Assembly: GCA_049975245.1 (NCBI GenBank)
Contig: JBNGDB010000004.1
Coordinates: forward strand, 62,001 to 126,000
Reading direction: 5' to 3'
Origin: UBA117 sp049975245
Lineage (GTDB): Archaea; Methanobacteriota; Methanobacteria; Methanobacteriales; Methanobacteriaceae
DNA: 64,000 nt
Part shown: positions 1 through 8,748 of the stretch, piece by piece
How the letters are laid out: each line of letters begins with the position of its first letter
Position numbering within the stretch: position 1 is the stretch's first letter
Notes under the pieces: generated by a model
Told to the model about the DNA's origin: nothing
The model's input: only the letters and a program-made list of their open reading frames with translations
The model's database searches: none
Translations under genes and position numbers: made by a program

Positions 1-50
1 ATTTATTAAGATTTAAACTAAATATTAGACAAATATTAGAAGTGATTAAT

Positions 51-809
51 ATGATAGATTCCCACATACATGCTGATACCAGACCCTTTGAAGATTTTGA
101 AAACATGTCAATAGCAGGATTGGAAGCGGCTATAACTTGTGCCCATGACCCCCTCAGAATGAGTTCTTCAGACGTTGTTTTAGACCATTTCCACCGCCTA
201 TTAAACAATGACCGTCAAAGAGCATTGCAAAACGGATTAAATTTATATGTTGCAATAGGTATTCACCCTAGAAGCATCTCAAAAAACTATGAAATAGTAA
301 TGAAAAAATTACCTTCACTAATTGAAGATACTAATGTGGTGGCCATAGGAGAAATAGGTTTAGAAACAGCCAGCCAACAAGAAAAGGAAATATTTCAAGA
401 ACAGTTAATTATGGCAGATGACCTTAAAATGAAAGTTATCGTTCACACTCCCCGCACAAATAAAAAAGCTGTAACTAAGATTACTTGTTCCATAATAGAA
501 GAAAATATTGACCCATCATTAGTTGTGGTGGACCATGTTGATCAGAACATAGTCGATGATCTAATAGATTTTGGAACCATGCTAGGACTTACGGTTCAGC
601 CATTAAAAATGGATCCTGACGGAGCAGTAGACTTATTAAAAAAATTTGGTGTAGATAAATTCCTATTAAATAGTGATATGAGCTCATCACCATCAGACCC
701 GTTGTCAGTTCCTAAAACTGTTCATAAAATGAAACTGGCAGATTTCAAAGATAAAGATATAATGAGAGCTTCTCATGTTAATGCTGCTAAATTTTTTGGA
801 ATAGAATGA
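51..809 (+). CDS. TatD-family metal-dependent hydrolase
   Basis: Predicted cytosolic amidohydrolase-fold phosphodiesterase/nuclease of 252 residues. The N-terminus carries the metal-binding motif DSHIHAD; further TatD-type elements are GIHPR, the strand ending IGEIGLE (metal-bridging Glu), the HTP box and a late NSDMSS segment where the family has an Asp ligand. The length fits archaeal TatD-like proteins. I start at the ATG at 51 because AGTGAT lies just before it; an in-frame GTG at 42 would swallow that site. It converges on the PfkB gene with only 5 bp between stops. Substrate cannot be told from sequence. Confidence 0.82.
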   Translation: MIDSHIHADTRPFEDFENMSIAGLEAAITCAHDPLRMSSSDVVLDHFHRLLNNDRQRALQNGLNLYVAIGIHPRSISKNYEIVMKKLPSLIEDTNVVAIGEIGLETASQQEKEIFQEQLIMADDLKMKVIVHTPRTNKKAVTKITCSIIEENIDPSLVVVDHVDQNIVDDLIDFGTMLGLTVQPLKMDPDGAVDLLKKFGVDKFLLNSDMSSSPSDPLSVPKTVHKMKLADFKDKDIMRASHVNAAKFFGIE

Positions 810-814
810 AAATT

Positions 815-1678
815 TTAATGAATTTTTGGAACATTCATAGGGCCAAACTTTTTAACACATTCAGAAGCCACATAATTAGCATAATCCATGCATTCAGTTA
901 CATCTTTCTTTTTTATATAGGATGCTATAAATCCCGCCGCAAAAGCGTCTCCTGCACCGGTTGTATCCGCTGTTTTGACTTGGTATGCCGGATAATGTAT
1001 TACCTCTTCTGGTGTGTAAAGATTAGCACCTTCAGCACCCCTGGTAACAATTACATAAGGAACATCCAGATCTAAAATGGCTTGTGTTCCAAGTTCTAAA
1101 TCTTTTTTTGTTAACAAATATAACTCTTTTTCATTTAAAAATAAGAATTTAGCTCTTTTAATTATTTGGGATAAATTTTCAAGTCCATAATAAGCTAAAA
1201 GTGTTCCTGGATTAAAAGAAAGTGTATTAGCATGTTTAGATGCTTCGTCAGCGACTTCTCGGTAAGTTCCAGATATGTGTAGTAATTTGGAATTTTTAAT
1301 ATATTTTAAATCATCTTTATTTAATTTTAAATCCTTATTAGCACCCATAAATGAATAAATTGATCTTTCACCGGATGGATCAACTGCAATAAAGGTCATA
1401 CCAGTTGATCCTTCAAGTAAAAGAAGCCTTTCAACATCGACACCTTCCCCTTGAAAGTTATTTAAAGCCCATGTACCTAATTCATCATCGCCCACACGGG
1501 CAATAATACCAGACTTAACATCTAATCTTGAAATCCCAACAGTAAAATTTGTGGCAGAACCGCCTAAAGAAGTGAATATCTGTTGTACATCCACCTCATC
1601 GTCACCACAAACAAATCTGGGAACCTTTAAAATAAAATCAGCATTACATGTTCCAAGACCAACTACATCAACTGACAA
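815..1678 (-). CDS. PfkB/ribokinase-family sugar or nucleoside kinase
   Basis: ATP-dependent kinase of 287 residues. The N-terminal GLGTCNADF strand and the GGSATNFTVGISRL segment are the PfkB substrate-side signature; the C-terminal DTTGAGDAFAAGF is signature 2, holding the anion hole and the catalytic Asp. Methanogen relatives include nucleoside kinases such as the MJ0406 type, so a nucleoside is a possible substrate, but the sequence does not decide it. Starts at TTG, supported by GGTGAT three bases upstream. It lies 80 bp downstream of minD on the same strand, probably with its own promoter. Confidence 0.85.
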   Translation of the reverse strand: MSVDVVGLGTCNADFILKVPRFVCGDDEVDVQQIFTSLGGSATNFTVGISRLDVKSGIIARVGDDELGTWALNNFQGEGVDVERLLLLEGSTGMTFIAVDPSGERSIYSFMGANKDLKLNKDDLKYIKNSKLLHISGTYREVADEASKHANTLSFNPGTLLAYYGLENLSQIIKRAKFLFLNEKELYLLTKKDLELGTQAILDLDVPYVIVTRGAEGANLYTPEEVIHYPAYQVKTADTTGAGDAFAAGFIASYIKKKDVTECMDYANYVASECVKKFGPMNVPKIH

Positions 1679-1758
1679 ATAATCACCGCAAAAATCAGTA
1701 AATAGGAATTTTTATAATTAAAAAAATATTAAAATTGAATTGGAAAAGAAATAAAAAA

Positions 1759-2538
1759 TTATCTTCTTCCTAATAAACCTTCAACCAGCTTAGATATAAC
1801 ACTTTTCTTATCGGGCTCAATAGGTTGATATTCTTCTCCAATAAGATCTGCGCCTAATTGCATTATAGCATTACTAGTAGCAGATTTAGGATTTTTCACT
1901 ATGATCGGCTCTCCAAAGGCAGCGGCCCTACTAACTTCTGGATCATCAGGTATAACTGCTATAACTGGAACTTCTAATATGGTTTCCACTTCATCGATGG
2001 TTAAAAATGTTTTATCGTGTTGTTCTCGATTTATAACAACACCTAAAATGTTTACTCCCAATTTATTGGCTACAATTTTAGTTTTTAATGCATCACTAAT
2101 AGATGGGACTTCTGGAGTAGTTACTAGTATGAGTTCATCAGATGCAGCTATGGCAGCTAAAGCATCTTTTTCTAAACCAGCAGGAGCATCAATTAAAAGA
2201 ATATCTGCTTCTTCAATTAAATGTTCTAAAGCTTCTTCAAGCCTATCTAATTTAACTTTACGTAGTCCTTCGAGAGATATTCCGGCTGGAACTACCTTCA
2301 CTCCGCTAGGTCCTTCGTAAATTGCATCTTCTATTGAAGCATGACCAGAAAGTACATCGTGTAAAGTAACTGATTTACCTTCCATTCCTAAAATCAATTC
2401 TAAATTAGCCATTGCAATATCAGCATCTAATACAATGGTACTTTCACCATAAGTAGATAATGCAACACCTAAATTTGCAGTTATTGTAGTTTTTCCCACA
2501 CCTCCTTTTCCTGAGGCGACAGATATAACTCTTGTCAT
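1759..2538 (-). CDS. minD: MinD/ParA-type septum-site ATPase
   Basis: Deviant-Walker-A P-loop ATPase of 259 residues, peripheral to the membrane and involved in spatial positioning. The start MTRVISVASGKGGVGKTT contains the KGGVGKT motif with the signature lysine; LDADIAMANLE and LLIDAPAG are the switch and Walker B regions. The C-terminus ends in a short basic amphipathic stretch (KKSVISKLVEGLLGRR), which fits a membrane-targeting helix. A strong GGAGGT site precedes the ATG. It is the last gene of a leftward set DUF1611-sepF-DUF2226-minD, 10 bp after DUF2226, so a role in division or polarity is likely. Confidence 0.92.
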   Translation of the reverse strand: MTRVISVASGKGGVGKTTITANLGVALSTYGESTIVLDADIAMANLELILGMEGKSVTLHDVLSGHASIEDAIYEGPSGVKVVPAGISLEGLRKVKLDRLEEALEHLIEEADILLIDAPAGLEKDALAAIAASDELILVTTPEVPSISDALKTKIVANKLGVNILGVVINREQHDKTFLTIDEVETILEVPVIAVIPDDPEVSRAAAFGEPIIVKNPKSATSNAIMQLGADLIGEEYQPIEPDKKSVISKLVEGLLGRR

Positions 2539-2548
2539 GGGGTACCTC

Positions 2549-3578
2549 CTAATGAATTTCTATATTAATTTCAAAATTATTTATAATTTCCGGATATTCC
2601 CGGAAACTTTTCTTAATTTCCATTTCAGTTATACTATATATTTGTGTTTTTAATTTATCTTTTGAACCTACTATCCTAGACAAAAATCCAGTCCCCCCAT
2701 ATTCTGTAATAATATTTATAGTACCAGTAAGTTCTCGGTTATTATCCAGGAATACCATTACTTCCGCTCCTTTAATTTTAGGCATTCCCATAATAGATTT
2801 CTTAATTTTATTCATCAAGGTTAGTTCAATTTTTTCTAAATCTTCATGACTAATAAAACCGCCCTTGTAAGATTCCAAGATATTTTCTACTTCCTCTTCG
2901 TCAACATCTTTTAAACCATATTTTTTCATTAACTCTTCACGACTAACCGGTTCTTTTTCAGTGGCTTCATTATCAACTTTCGTTTCGTTTGGTTCCGGGC
3001 TCTTATCAACAACCTCAGGCTCCTCAACAACCACAGGCTCCTCAACAACCACAGGCTCCTCAACAACCTCAGGCTCCTCAACAACCTCAGGNNNNNNNNN
3101 NNNNNNNNNNNNNNNNNNNNNNNNNNNNNNNNNNNNNNNNNNNNNNNNNNNNNNNNNNNNNNNNNNNNNNNNNNNNNNNNNNNNNNNNNNNTTTTACAGA
3201 TTTAGAAGATTCATCTATTTTTTTACCTTTGAGTTCTTCAATCATGTTATAAACTTCAGAATCTTCAGTAATTAAATAAATTTTATTTAATTCCATTAAA
3301 TATGAAATTTGGGACTGTTTAAGATCAAATACTTCAATTAATGTGTCAACTTTGTCCATTACCGATTTAATTTTTTCAATTGCTTCAGCTTTTAAAAGCT
3401 CATCATATGATGCTGCAATCTGATTTCCATCGCTAAATAGGATATAACCCTCTTCTGAACCATGAGTTACTCTAATGAAACCATTATGCTTTTTTTTAGC
3501 TAGTTCCTCTAAAAGCTTAGAAAATTCTAATTCATCAGCATAGGAAACTCTTGATGGTTTAGATATGGGTAATTCCAT
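2549..3578 (-). CDS. DUF2226-type protein, interrupted by assembly gap
   Basis: One gene split by 100 unknown bases. The N-terminal part (from 3578) is a compact domain of about 125 residues with GYILFSDGNQIAASYDELLK, typical of DUF2226 proteins of methanogens. A (P-E/V-VVEE)n hexapeptide repeat linker follows, then a conserved C-terminal region (about 130 residues, PVSREELMKKYGL onward) that ends just before minD. The two halves are in different frames if the gap is taken as exactly 100 bases, so the gap length is nominal. Function unknown. Its place between sepF and minD suggests a division or surface-associated role. Confidence 0.7.
3007..3091. repeat. 18-bp tandem repeat (hexapeptide linker)
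   Basis: About 4.7 copies of an 18-bp unit, of the form CAACAACCTCAGGCTCCT with a C(T/A)C variation, run from 3007 into the gap at 3092. On the minus strand each unit encodes six residues, P-(E/V)-V-V-E-E. The array very likely continues into the gap and is the reason the assembly broke here. Confidence 0.9.
3092..3191. other. Assembly gap of 100 N
   Basis: Exactly 100 N, the conventional placeholder for a gap of unknown size. It begins inside the 18-bp repeat array. The flanking halves of the DUF2226 gene are out of frame relative to each other across it, so the true length differs from 100. Confidence 0.98.
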
Positions 3579-3646
3579 TTTACATCCTCAACTTATTTAA
3601 GCAAAACATTAGACTATTATGAAAAATTATGAGTAGTAGTTAATTT

Positions 3647-4012
3647 TTAATCTTCTTTTCTTACTAATTTAATCTCAGGAGGAGTGATGATTATTACATT
3701 CTTACCATTTTTACATAGCAAGATAGCTTCAATACCAACATCTTTACGTATATTTTTTAGCATTTCACCTGCTAATTTGAAATCTTCCGGATTTTCATTT
3801 TCCAAAGAGCTCATATCTACGATAATCGGATTTTTTTCCTCAGTAATTTGTTCCAAAGCATATTTTATATCTTCAATATCTTTAGCTTTCATCAAAACAA
3901 TCTCGTAAAAAGAGTGTTCTGGAACTATAATTGACTCCTCTTCATCCCGTTTTTCATCTTCTTCATCGTCCAAACCCAAATTCTTCTTAACATAGTCTAC
4001 TACGTCCTTCAT
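3647..4012 (-). CDS. sepF: Archaeal SepF, FtsZ membrane anchor
   Basis: Small 121-residue SepF-family protein. An N-terminal amphipathic stretch (MKDVVDYVKKNLGL) that could bind membrane is followed by an acidic linker and the SepF core with EIVLMKAKDIEDIKYALEQI and NPIIVDMSSLENENPED. In archaea SepF tethers FtsZ to the membrane. The ATG overlaps the stop of the upstream DUF1611 gene by 4 nt, so the two are translationally coupled. Context with minD strengthens the call. Confidence 0.9.
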   Translation of the reverse strand: MKDVVDYVKKNLGLDDEEDEKRDEEESIIVPEHSFYEIVLMKAKDIEDIKYALEQITEEKNPIIVDMSSLENENPEDFKLAGEMLKNIRKDVGIEAILLCKNGKNVIIITPPEIKLVRKED

Positions 4013-5067
4013 TTTTTAAATTCCCCTGTATAGTCCATAATTGCTTTTAATAATCTTGAAGCTCCGCCATTCATTATATCTACTGTTGGTAAATTATATT
4101 TATTCTCATATTTTAATATATCGTTTTTATTCTCCACATTCCTTAAATTTAAAGATAATCCAACAACTTTTGTAGGTTCAACCGCCTCTATAGCTTTAAT
4201 CTCATTGAGTATTCCCCTAGGATTACGATAAGGATGATTTGGCCTATGACAAACAATGCATGCATTGGGATTTGAACCAATTAATATTGAAGCAGATAAA
4301 CCTCTGGGATGAGGATTATCCATTTCAGTTAAACTGGCTTGACTTTCCACAAATATGATATCCGGATCTTTATTCTCTTCCATATGTTTTATAGCGCCCA
4401 TTACCGACGCTGCCACGTCCATGGATGATAAACTACCGGCTCTATAATTAATATCAACAGGTTTTTCCAATCCCATTTCATCAGTTGAAATAACAGCAAC
4501 TTCTAATCCTTCTTCCATAGCTGTTTTACCCAGGAATCGGGTGGTTGTTCTTTTACCACATTCTTGTGAAGTGCCTCCAATATATACTACAGTAGATTTG
4601 GGTTTATATTTAATTTTAGGTAATATTTCCGTGCATTTATTAGAAGATACTCCAAATATGTTTTTTATTACATCGGAACGTGGGCTAATCTCCTTTATTA
4701 TTACTCCTTTTTCTTCAGCAAAATTTAATAGAGATTTATTATCAACTAAGGGTAATGACCTAAAGGAAGTCACCACATTTTTTTCTTTATTTATGGCCTG
4801 AACTGCATATTTTAAAGCTGTGCCTTCTGCACCTATAGGCAGCATTATAGCCACACTACTAGCGTCTGTTTCATCTATAGTTTTATTAAGATCAGATGAT
4901 ATATAACTGCCACAGAACTCCATTCCCTGTTTTTTAGGATTATCGTCAATAAATCCAACAGTTTTAACTCCGTCAAAGTTGGCGAATTTTTCTCCGCCCC
5001 CTCCACATCCTACTACAATAAAAGAGTTAAGCTTTTGAAGTTCCTCCACAGATGATATGATGTACAA
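4009..5067 (-). CDS. DUF1611 family P-loop protein
   Basis: Protein of 352 residues. The N-terminal half looks like a Rossmann-type domain (IVVGCGGGGEKFANFDGVKTVGFIDDNP). The C-terminal half has a P-loop-like strand VVYIGGTSQECGKRTTTRFL and an IIFVESQASL segment, the layout of DUF1611 (related to DgcN-type N-acetyltransferases of bacteria). No substrate can be named. The TTG start is set by GGAGTGAT a few bases upstream. First gene of the leftward set with sepF, DUF2226 and minD; the 4-nt overlap with sepF implies co-expression. Confidence 0.75.
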   Translation of the reverse strand: MYIISSVEELQKLNSFIVVGCGGGGEKFANFDGVKTVGFIDDNPKKQGMEFCGSYISSDLNKTIDETDASSVAIMLPIGAEGTALKYAVQAINKEKNVVTSFRSLPLVDNKSLLNFAEEKGVIIKEISPRSDVIKNIFGVSSNKCTEILPKIKYKPKSTVVYIGGTSQECGKRTTTRFLGKTAMEEGLEVAVISTDEMGLEKPVDINYRAGSLSSMDVAASVMGAIKHMEENKDPDIIFVESQASLTEMDNPHPRGLSASILIGSNPNACIVCHRPNHPYRNPRGILNEIKAIEAVEPTKVVGLSLNLRNVENKNDILKYENKYNLPTVDIMNGGASRLLKAIMDYTGEFKK

Positions 5068-5138
5068 ATAATCACTCCTTATTAATTTGGTGAGTTAGTG
5101 GAAAACATTACATACTTATTTATTTAATAAAGATTAAA

Positions 5139-5148
5139 CCATATATAC
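5139..5148 (+). promoter_or_regulatory. TATA box for Roadblock gene
   Basis: CCATATATAC preceded by a purine-rich stretch (GATTAAA) as in an archaeal BRE/TATA pair, about 40 bp before the start at 5185. The gene upstream runs the other way, so this is the only plausible promoter for the gene set that follows. Confidence 0.5.
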
Positions 5149-5184
5149 TTTAGGTAATAATAGCAATCTGTTTTGGAGGATAGT

Positions 5185-5532
5185 ATGATAGCAAGAATAC
5201 TTAAGGACTTAGGTAGGATCAATGGGGTAAACGGATCTTTAGTAGTCGGAAAAGATGGTTTAATTATAGAAAGCGAAGTACCTGCTGAAATAGACTCGGA
5301 ACTTGTAGCTGTGATGTCTTCAGCGGTTTTCGGTACTGCTGAAAGATCTGCAGAAGAAATGAAACATGAACCTCTTCAACAAGTCATGATCGAAGGGGAT
5401 AGAGGTAAAACTTTGATGATTGATGCTGGTGAAGGAATTTTGGTAGTAATTACTGAAATTGATATTAACCTGGGATTAATCAGAATAGAAATGAGAAGAA
5501 GCTCAGAACGTGTGAAAGATTTATTAACATAA
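5185..5532 (+). CDS. Roadblock/LC7 domain protein
   Basis: Single-domain Roadblock/LC7 protein of 115 residues: helix (IARILKDLGRINGVNGSLVV), strands with KDGLIIESEVP, and the VITEIDINLGLIRIEMRRS ending. Roadblock proteins usually act as partners or regulators of small Ras-like or MglA-type GTPases; no GTPase lies nearby. The ATG at 5185 sits seven bases after a GGAGGAT site, whereas an in-frame TTG at 5173 overlaps that site. Divergent from the sepF-minD set and followed 28 bp later by 2-phosphoglycerate kinase. Confidence 0.88.
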   Translation: MIARILKDLGRINGVNGSLVVGKDGLIIESEVPAEIDSELVAVMSSAVFGTAERSAEEMKHEPLQQVMIEGDRGKTLMIDAGEGILVVITEIDINLGLIRIEMRRSSERVKDLLT

Positions 5533-5560
5533 TTACACGTCTCTCTAGGGGGAGGACTTT

Positions 5561-6541
5561 TTGCGAAAACCCTATATTATATTGATAGGTAGTGCATCGG
5601 GAATTGGAAAATCAACAATTGCATCAGAACTAGCCCGAGAATTAGGGATTAAACATTTAATAGAGACTGATTTTATCAGAGCTATCGTAAGAGGTATTAT
5701 TGGCCCGGATTATGCTCCCGCTCTTCATAAGTCTTCTTACGATGCGTATACTACTTTAAGAAATAAAGAACGATACAAAGATAATGGAGAAAGTCTCATT
5801 AATGCCGGTTTTGAAGAACACGCATCTTTTGTTATTCCTGCGATAGAAAGAGTTATTAAACGAGCTGTTGATGATTTTGATGATGTTGTTATTGAAGGTG
5901 TTCATTTAGTTCCTGGACTTTTGAATATAGACAAATTTAAAAAAGATGCTTCTATACATTTTTTTATACTTTCTGCTGATGAAGATGTGCACAAAGAAAG
6001 ATTTGTAAAAAGGGCCATGAAAATTAAAAGAGGCGGTAAACACTTAGAATATTTCAAAGAAAACAGGACTATTCATGACTATTTAGTTAAACAAGCATTA
6101 AACAATAATGTGCCAGTAATAAATAATATTGATTTGAAATGCACTATCCGGAGAATGTTAACCTTAATAAGGGAAATATGTAAAGTTTTAATCTTCAAAA
6201 ATACAATAGACAGAATAAGCGAACTAGTTAATATTGTTCTTAACCAATATGGGGGAAGAATTGTTGACGTTTCATATTTTCTTCCGGGTTTTGGTGAACC
6301 ATTAAGAAGAAAAGTTAATATTTACGACCCTAAAGAAGCTAAAAGGTTTATTGAAAGATTAAATGCTAATCCTAAAAGAAAAAAGGATTTAGAAAAACTT
6401 TATGAACTATCTGATAATGTTCATAGCCATAAAATTTGTGCTCCCGACAAAGAAAGTTTAGATAGCTTGATCAATGAACTATCTGAAAAGGGTTTTTTGG
6501 TAGAAAATGAAAAAAACCCTGAAAATGAAAACAAAGAATAA
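5561..6541 (+). CDS. 2-phosphoglycerate kinase
   Basis: Phosphorylates 2-phosphoglycerate to 2,3-diphosphoglycerate, the first step toward cyclic 2,3-diphosphoglycerate, a solute of Methanobacteriales. The P-loop is GSASGIGKST at residues 10-19. The ETDFIRAIVRG, SYDAYTTLRN and VVIEGVHLVPG segments are characteristic of the family. The 326-residue protein lacks the N-terminal ATP-cone seen in some family members and ends in a charged tail. The TTG start is supported by GGGGGAGG eight bases upstream. Probably co-transcribed with the Roadblock gene. Confidence 0.85.
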   Translation: MRKPYIILIGSASGIGKSTIASELARELGIKHLIETDFIRAIVRGIIGPDYAPALHKSSYDAYTTLRNKERYKDNGESLINAGFEEHASFVIPAIERVIKRAVDDFDDVVIEGVHLVPGLLNIDKFKKDASIHFFILSADEDVHKERFVKRAMKIKRGGKHLEYFKENRTIHDYLVKQALNNNVPVINNIDLKCTIRRMLTLIREICKVLIFKNTIDRISELVNIVLNQYGGRIVDVSYFLPGFGEPLRRKVNIYDPKEAKRFIERLNANPKRKKDLEKLYELSDNVHSHKICAPDKESLDSLINELSEKGFLVENEKNPENENKE

Positions 6542-6596
6542 TTCAGTATTATTTCGTCTTTTTTGTTGATTAAACGGTATATTAGGAGAATAAGAA

Positions 6597-7160
6597 TTGA
6601 ATAAAATGAAAATTGATTGTAATGTCTGTCATGCTCAAAAATCGGTTAATGTTATAACCAATACTGAAGAGATACCTTATTTTGGAGAAATAATGGAAAC
6701 AGTGCTGATATGTGAAAAATGCGGTTTTAAACATACAGATATTATTGGTTTAGAACAAAAAGAACCGTCCAAATATACTTTAATAATAAAAAAGTCAAAT
6801 TTGAATGTAAGAGTTGTTAAGTCACAGTCTGCAACAATATCCATCCCCGAATTAGGTTTGAAGGTTGAACCTGGATCTAAATCGCAAGGTTATGTTTCAA
6901 ATGTTGAAGGAGTTTTAAATAGATTTAGGGATGCTGTTAAAACTGCTTTGAAATGGGTTGAAGATTCTGAATCTGAAAAAAATGGAAATAGAATTCTTGA
7001 AGAGATTGAAAAAATTAAATCCGGTGCAGCAGAAGTTACTCTTATAATTAAAGATCCTCTTGGCCAAAGTATTATTATTAATGATGAAGCCATTAAAGAG
7101 GATTTAAATGAAAAAGAGTTGAGAGATTTAAAAACTGGATTTATTACTTTTGAAAAATGA
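6597..7160 (+). CDS. ZPR1-type zinc finger protein
   Basis: Archaeal single-copy ZPR1 domain, 187 residues. The zinc finger is C-x2-C (CNVC) paired with C-x2-C (CEKC) about 30 residues on, followed by the ZPR1 beta domain with KSQSATISIPELGLKVEPG and the helix NVEGVLNRFRDAV. Eukaryotic ZPR1 binds elongation factor 1-alpha and acts in its biogenesis; the archaeal role is unproven. The TTG at 6597 is seven bases after AGGAGA; an ATG at 6606 is an alternative. Same direction as 2-phosphoglycerate kinase, 55 bp behind it. Confidence 0.88.
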   Translation: MNKMKIDCNVCHAQKSVNVITNTEEIPYFGEIMETVLICEKCGFKHTDIIGLEQKEPSKYTLIIKKSNLNVRVVKSQSATISIPELGLKVEPGSKSQGYVSNVEGVLNRFRDAVKTALKWVEDSESEKNGNRILEEIEKIKSGAAEVTLIIKDPLGQSIIINDEAIKEDLNEKELRDLKTGFITFEK

Positions 7161-7189
7161 ATTAATTGATTTTATTATAAAAAGAATAA

Positions 7190-7636
7190 TTAAAATTCAT
7201 CTTCTACATCAATATCCTTTAATCTCAATGTCCTTTTAACATCTAAACTTAAAGCGTCACAATCAGCCTTTATAGCGTCTAGATGTTTTAAAATTCTCTC
7301 TTTTTCTTCATTTATCCGGACAATATTTTTATAAGGATAAATAGACTCTTTTAACATTTCATATTCTATAGTAGTGTAAGGATACTCGTTGAGTTGTTCA
7401 CAAACTCTTTCTAATACTTCTCCTAAAAATTTATTCATCTCAACTTTTACTCGTTCCCTTATCATCTTGTCGCTGTCTAGATTCTTTTTCATTAATCTAA
7501 CTACTTCAGCTTTTGCAAATGGTAGATCATCTTGTGATTCGTCTAATGACTCCTCTTCTAAGTCTTCTTGTGATTCTTCTAATAAGTCTTCCGATGATTC
7601 CTCTGGTAATTCATTTTCTGGTAATTCATTATTCAT
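7190..7636 (-). CDS. Histone-fold variant with acidic N-tail and C-terminal helix
   Basis: Protein of 148 residues in three parts. Residues 1-38 are strongly acidic (E/D/S-rich). Residues 39-103 read like an archaeal histone fold: LPFAKAEVVRLMKKN for helix 1, a long RERVKVEMNKFLGEVLERVCEQL helix, and YTTIEYEMLKESI matching the usual RKTI-ED-I helix 3 region. The rest is a charged helix likely to form a coiled coil. Canonical archaeal histones are only about 67 residues with no tails. The assignment rests on pattern, not on a search. GGAGG precedes the ATG. Confidence 0.5.
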   Translation of the reverse strand: MNNELPENELPEESSEDLLEESQEDLEEESLDESQDDLPFAKAEVVRLMKKNLDSDKMIRERVKVEMNKFLGEVLERVCEQLNEYPYTTIEYEMLKESIYPYKNIVRINEEKERILKHLDAIKADCDALSLDVKRTLRLKDIDVEDEF

Positions 7637-7764
7637 TTAATTCCTCCAATTAAAATTAGAAAAATTTTAAATATTATATTTGATTTTTAGATGGCAATAG
7701 TATATAAATTTATTCTAAATTAGCATCCGTAACCAAAATTAGAAGCATCAAAACATTTAAAATA

Positions 7765-8604
7765 CTATTTGTTTTTTATAATTTCCAGACTCATATCTAA
7801 AGTTGGTGCAGAATGGGTTATGAACCCAAGAGAAATAATATCAACACCAGTTTGTGCATATTCAATAATATTATTGGGATTTATTCCGCCGGAAGCTTCA
7901 AGTAAAACATTTTTACGGATATTTTTCTCTTCAAAATCTTTTACTATGTTTTTAATAGAATCAGGGTTCATATTGTCTAGCATTACTATATCTGCTCCAG
8001 CGTGTACTGCTTTTAATGCATCGGCTTCATTTTCTACTTCTACTTCGATTTTATTAGTAAAACTAACATAATCCTTGGACTTTATAATTGCTTCAGTTAC
8101 ATCTCCTACAATCGCCAAATGATTATCTTTAATCAGAACACAATCATCCAATCTATATCTATGAGTATCCCCTCCACCTGCAGCAATTGCTTTTTTTTCA
8201 TAAAATAACAGGCCGGGAGTTGTTTTTCTAGTTCCTGCAATAATAATGTCTTTATTAACCTGCCTTACTTTCTTCAATAAATTTGAAGTCAAAGTGGCTA
8301 TTCCGCTCATTCTCATCATCAAATTTAAAACCGTTCTTTCTATGGTTAGAATGGTTCGGGCGTTGCCTTCTATGACCATTAATGTTTCAGCATCCCCCAA
8401 AGGTTCACCTTCAGATTTTATTTCTTTTATTTTTATATCAAATTCTTTGAAGATGATTTTAGCAATTTCCACTCCAGCCAATACTCCATTTTGTCGACTT
8501 ATAATTTTTGCTTCAATATTTAATTCTGGAGGTATTATTGCATTGGTTGTTATATCTTCAAACCCGATATCATCATCTATCATTCGCATTAAGACATCTT
8601 TCAT
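7765..8604 (-). CDS. nadC: Nicotinate-nucleotide pyrophosphorylase (carboxylating)
   Basis: Quinolinate phosphoribosyltransferase, converting quinolinate and PRPP to nicotinate mononucleotide in de novo NAD synthesis. Recognisable blocks are GFEDITTNAI, GNARTILTIERTVLNLM, AGTRKTTPGLLFYEKKA, GGGDTHRYRLDD and IKDNHLA, which contain the conserved His, Arg and Lys residues that bind quinolinate and PRPP. The 279-residue length is normal. Its pathway partner nadA lies about 8 kb away in the same window and is not co-transcribed. Confidence 0.95.
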   Translation of the reverse strand: MKDVLMRMIDDDIGFEDITTNAIIPPELNIEAKIISRQNGVLAGVEIAKIIFKEFDIKIKEIKSEGEPLGDAETLMVIEGNARTILTIERTVLNLMMRMSGIATLTSNLLKKVRQVNKDIIIAGTRKTTPGLLFYEKKAIAAGGGDTHRYRLDDCVLIKDNHLAIVGDVTEAIIKSKDYVSFTNKIEVEVENEADALKAVHAGADIVMLDNMNPDSIKNIVKDFEEKNIRKNVLLEASGGINPNNIIEYAQTGVDIISLGFITHSAPTLDMSLEIIKNK

Positions 8605-8748
8605 TTACATCATCCAATAAATTATATGAAAAGGAAGATATAAAATGTTTATGTGTTTAGGAGGCAAATATTAATTCATATAAAAGAAAATGCTCCAATT
8701 ATATAATATTATAATAAATTCATATATCAAAAAATTTGGTGAAAAATA

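Noticed and set aside
806..1075. Plus-strand frame antisense to the PfkB gene
   Set aside because: It has no ribosome site or domain pattern, and the minus strand has clear kinase motifs.
3007..3091. CRISPR array
   Set aside because: The units are contiguous 18-bp tandem repeats with no spacers and code for a hexapeptide.
2961..3275. Plus-strand repeat-rich frames across the N gap (Q/P/A or S/T/G repeats)
   Set aside because: They are the complement of the (P-x-VVEE) repeat of the DUF2226 gene and include the unknown bases; the minus-strand reading continues conserved domains on both sides.
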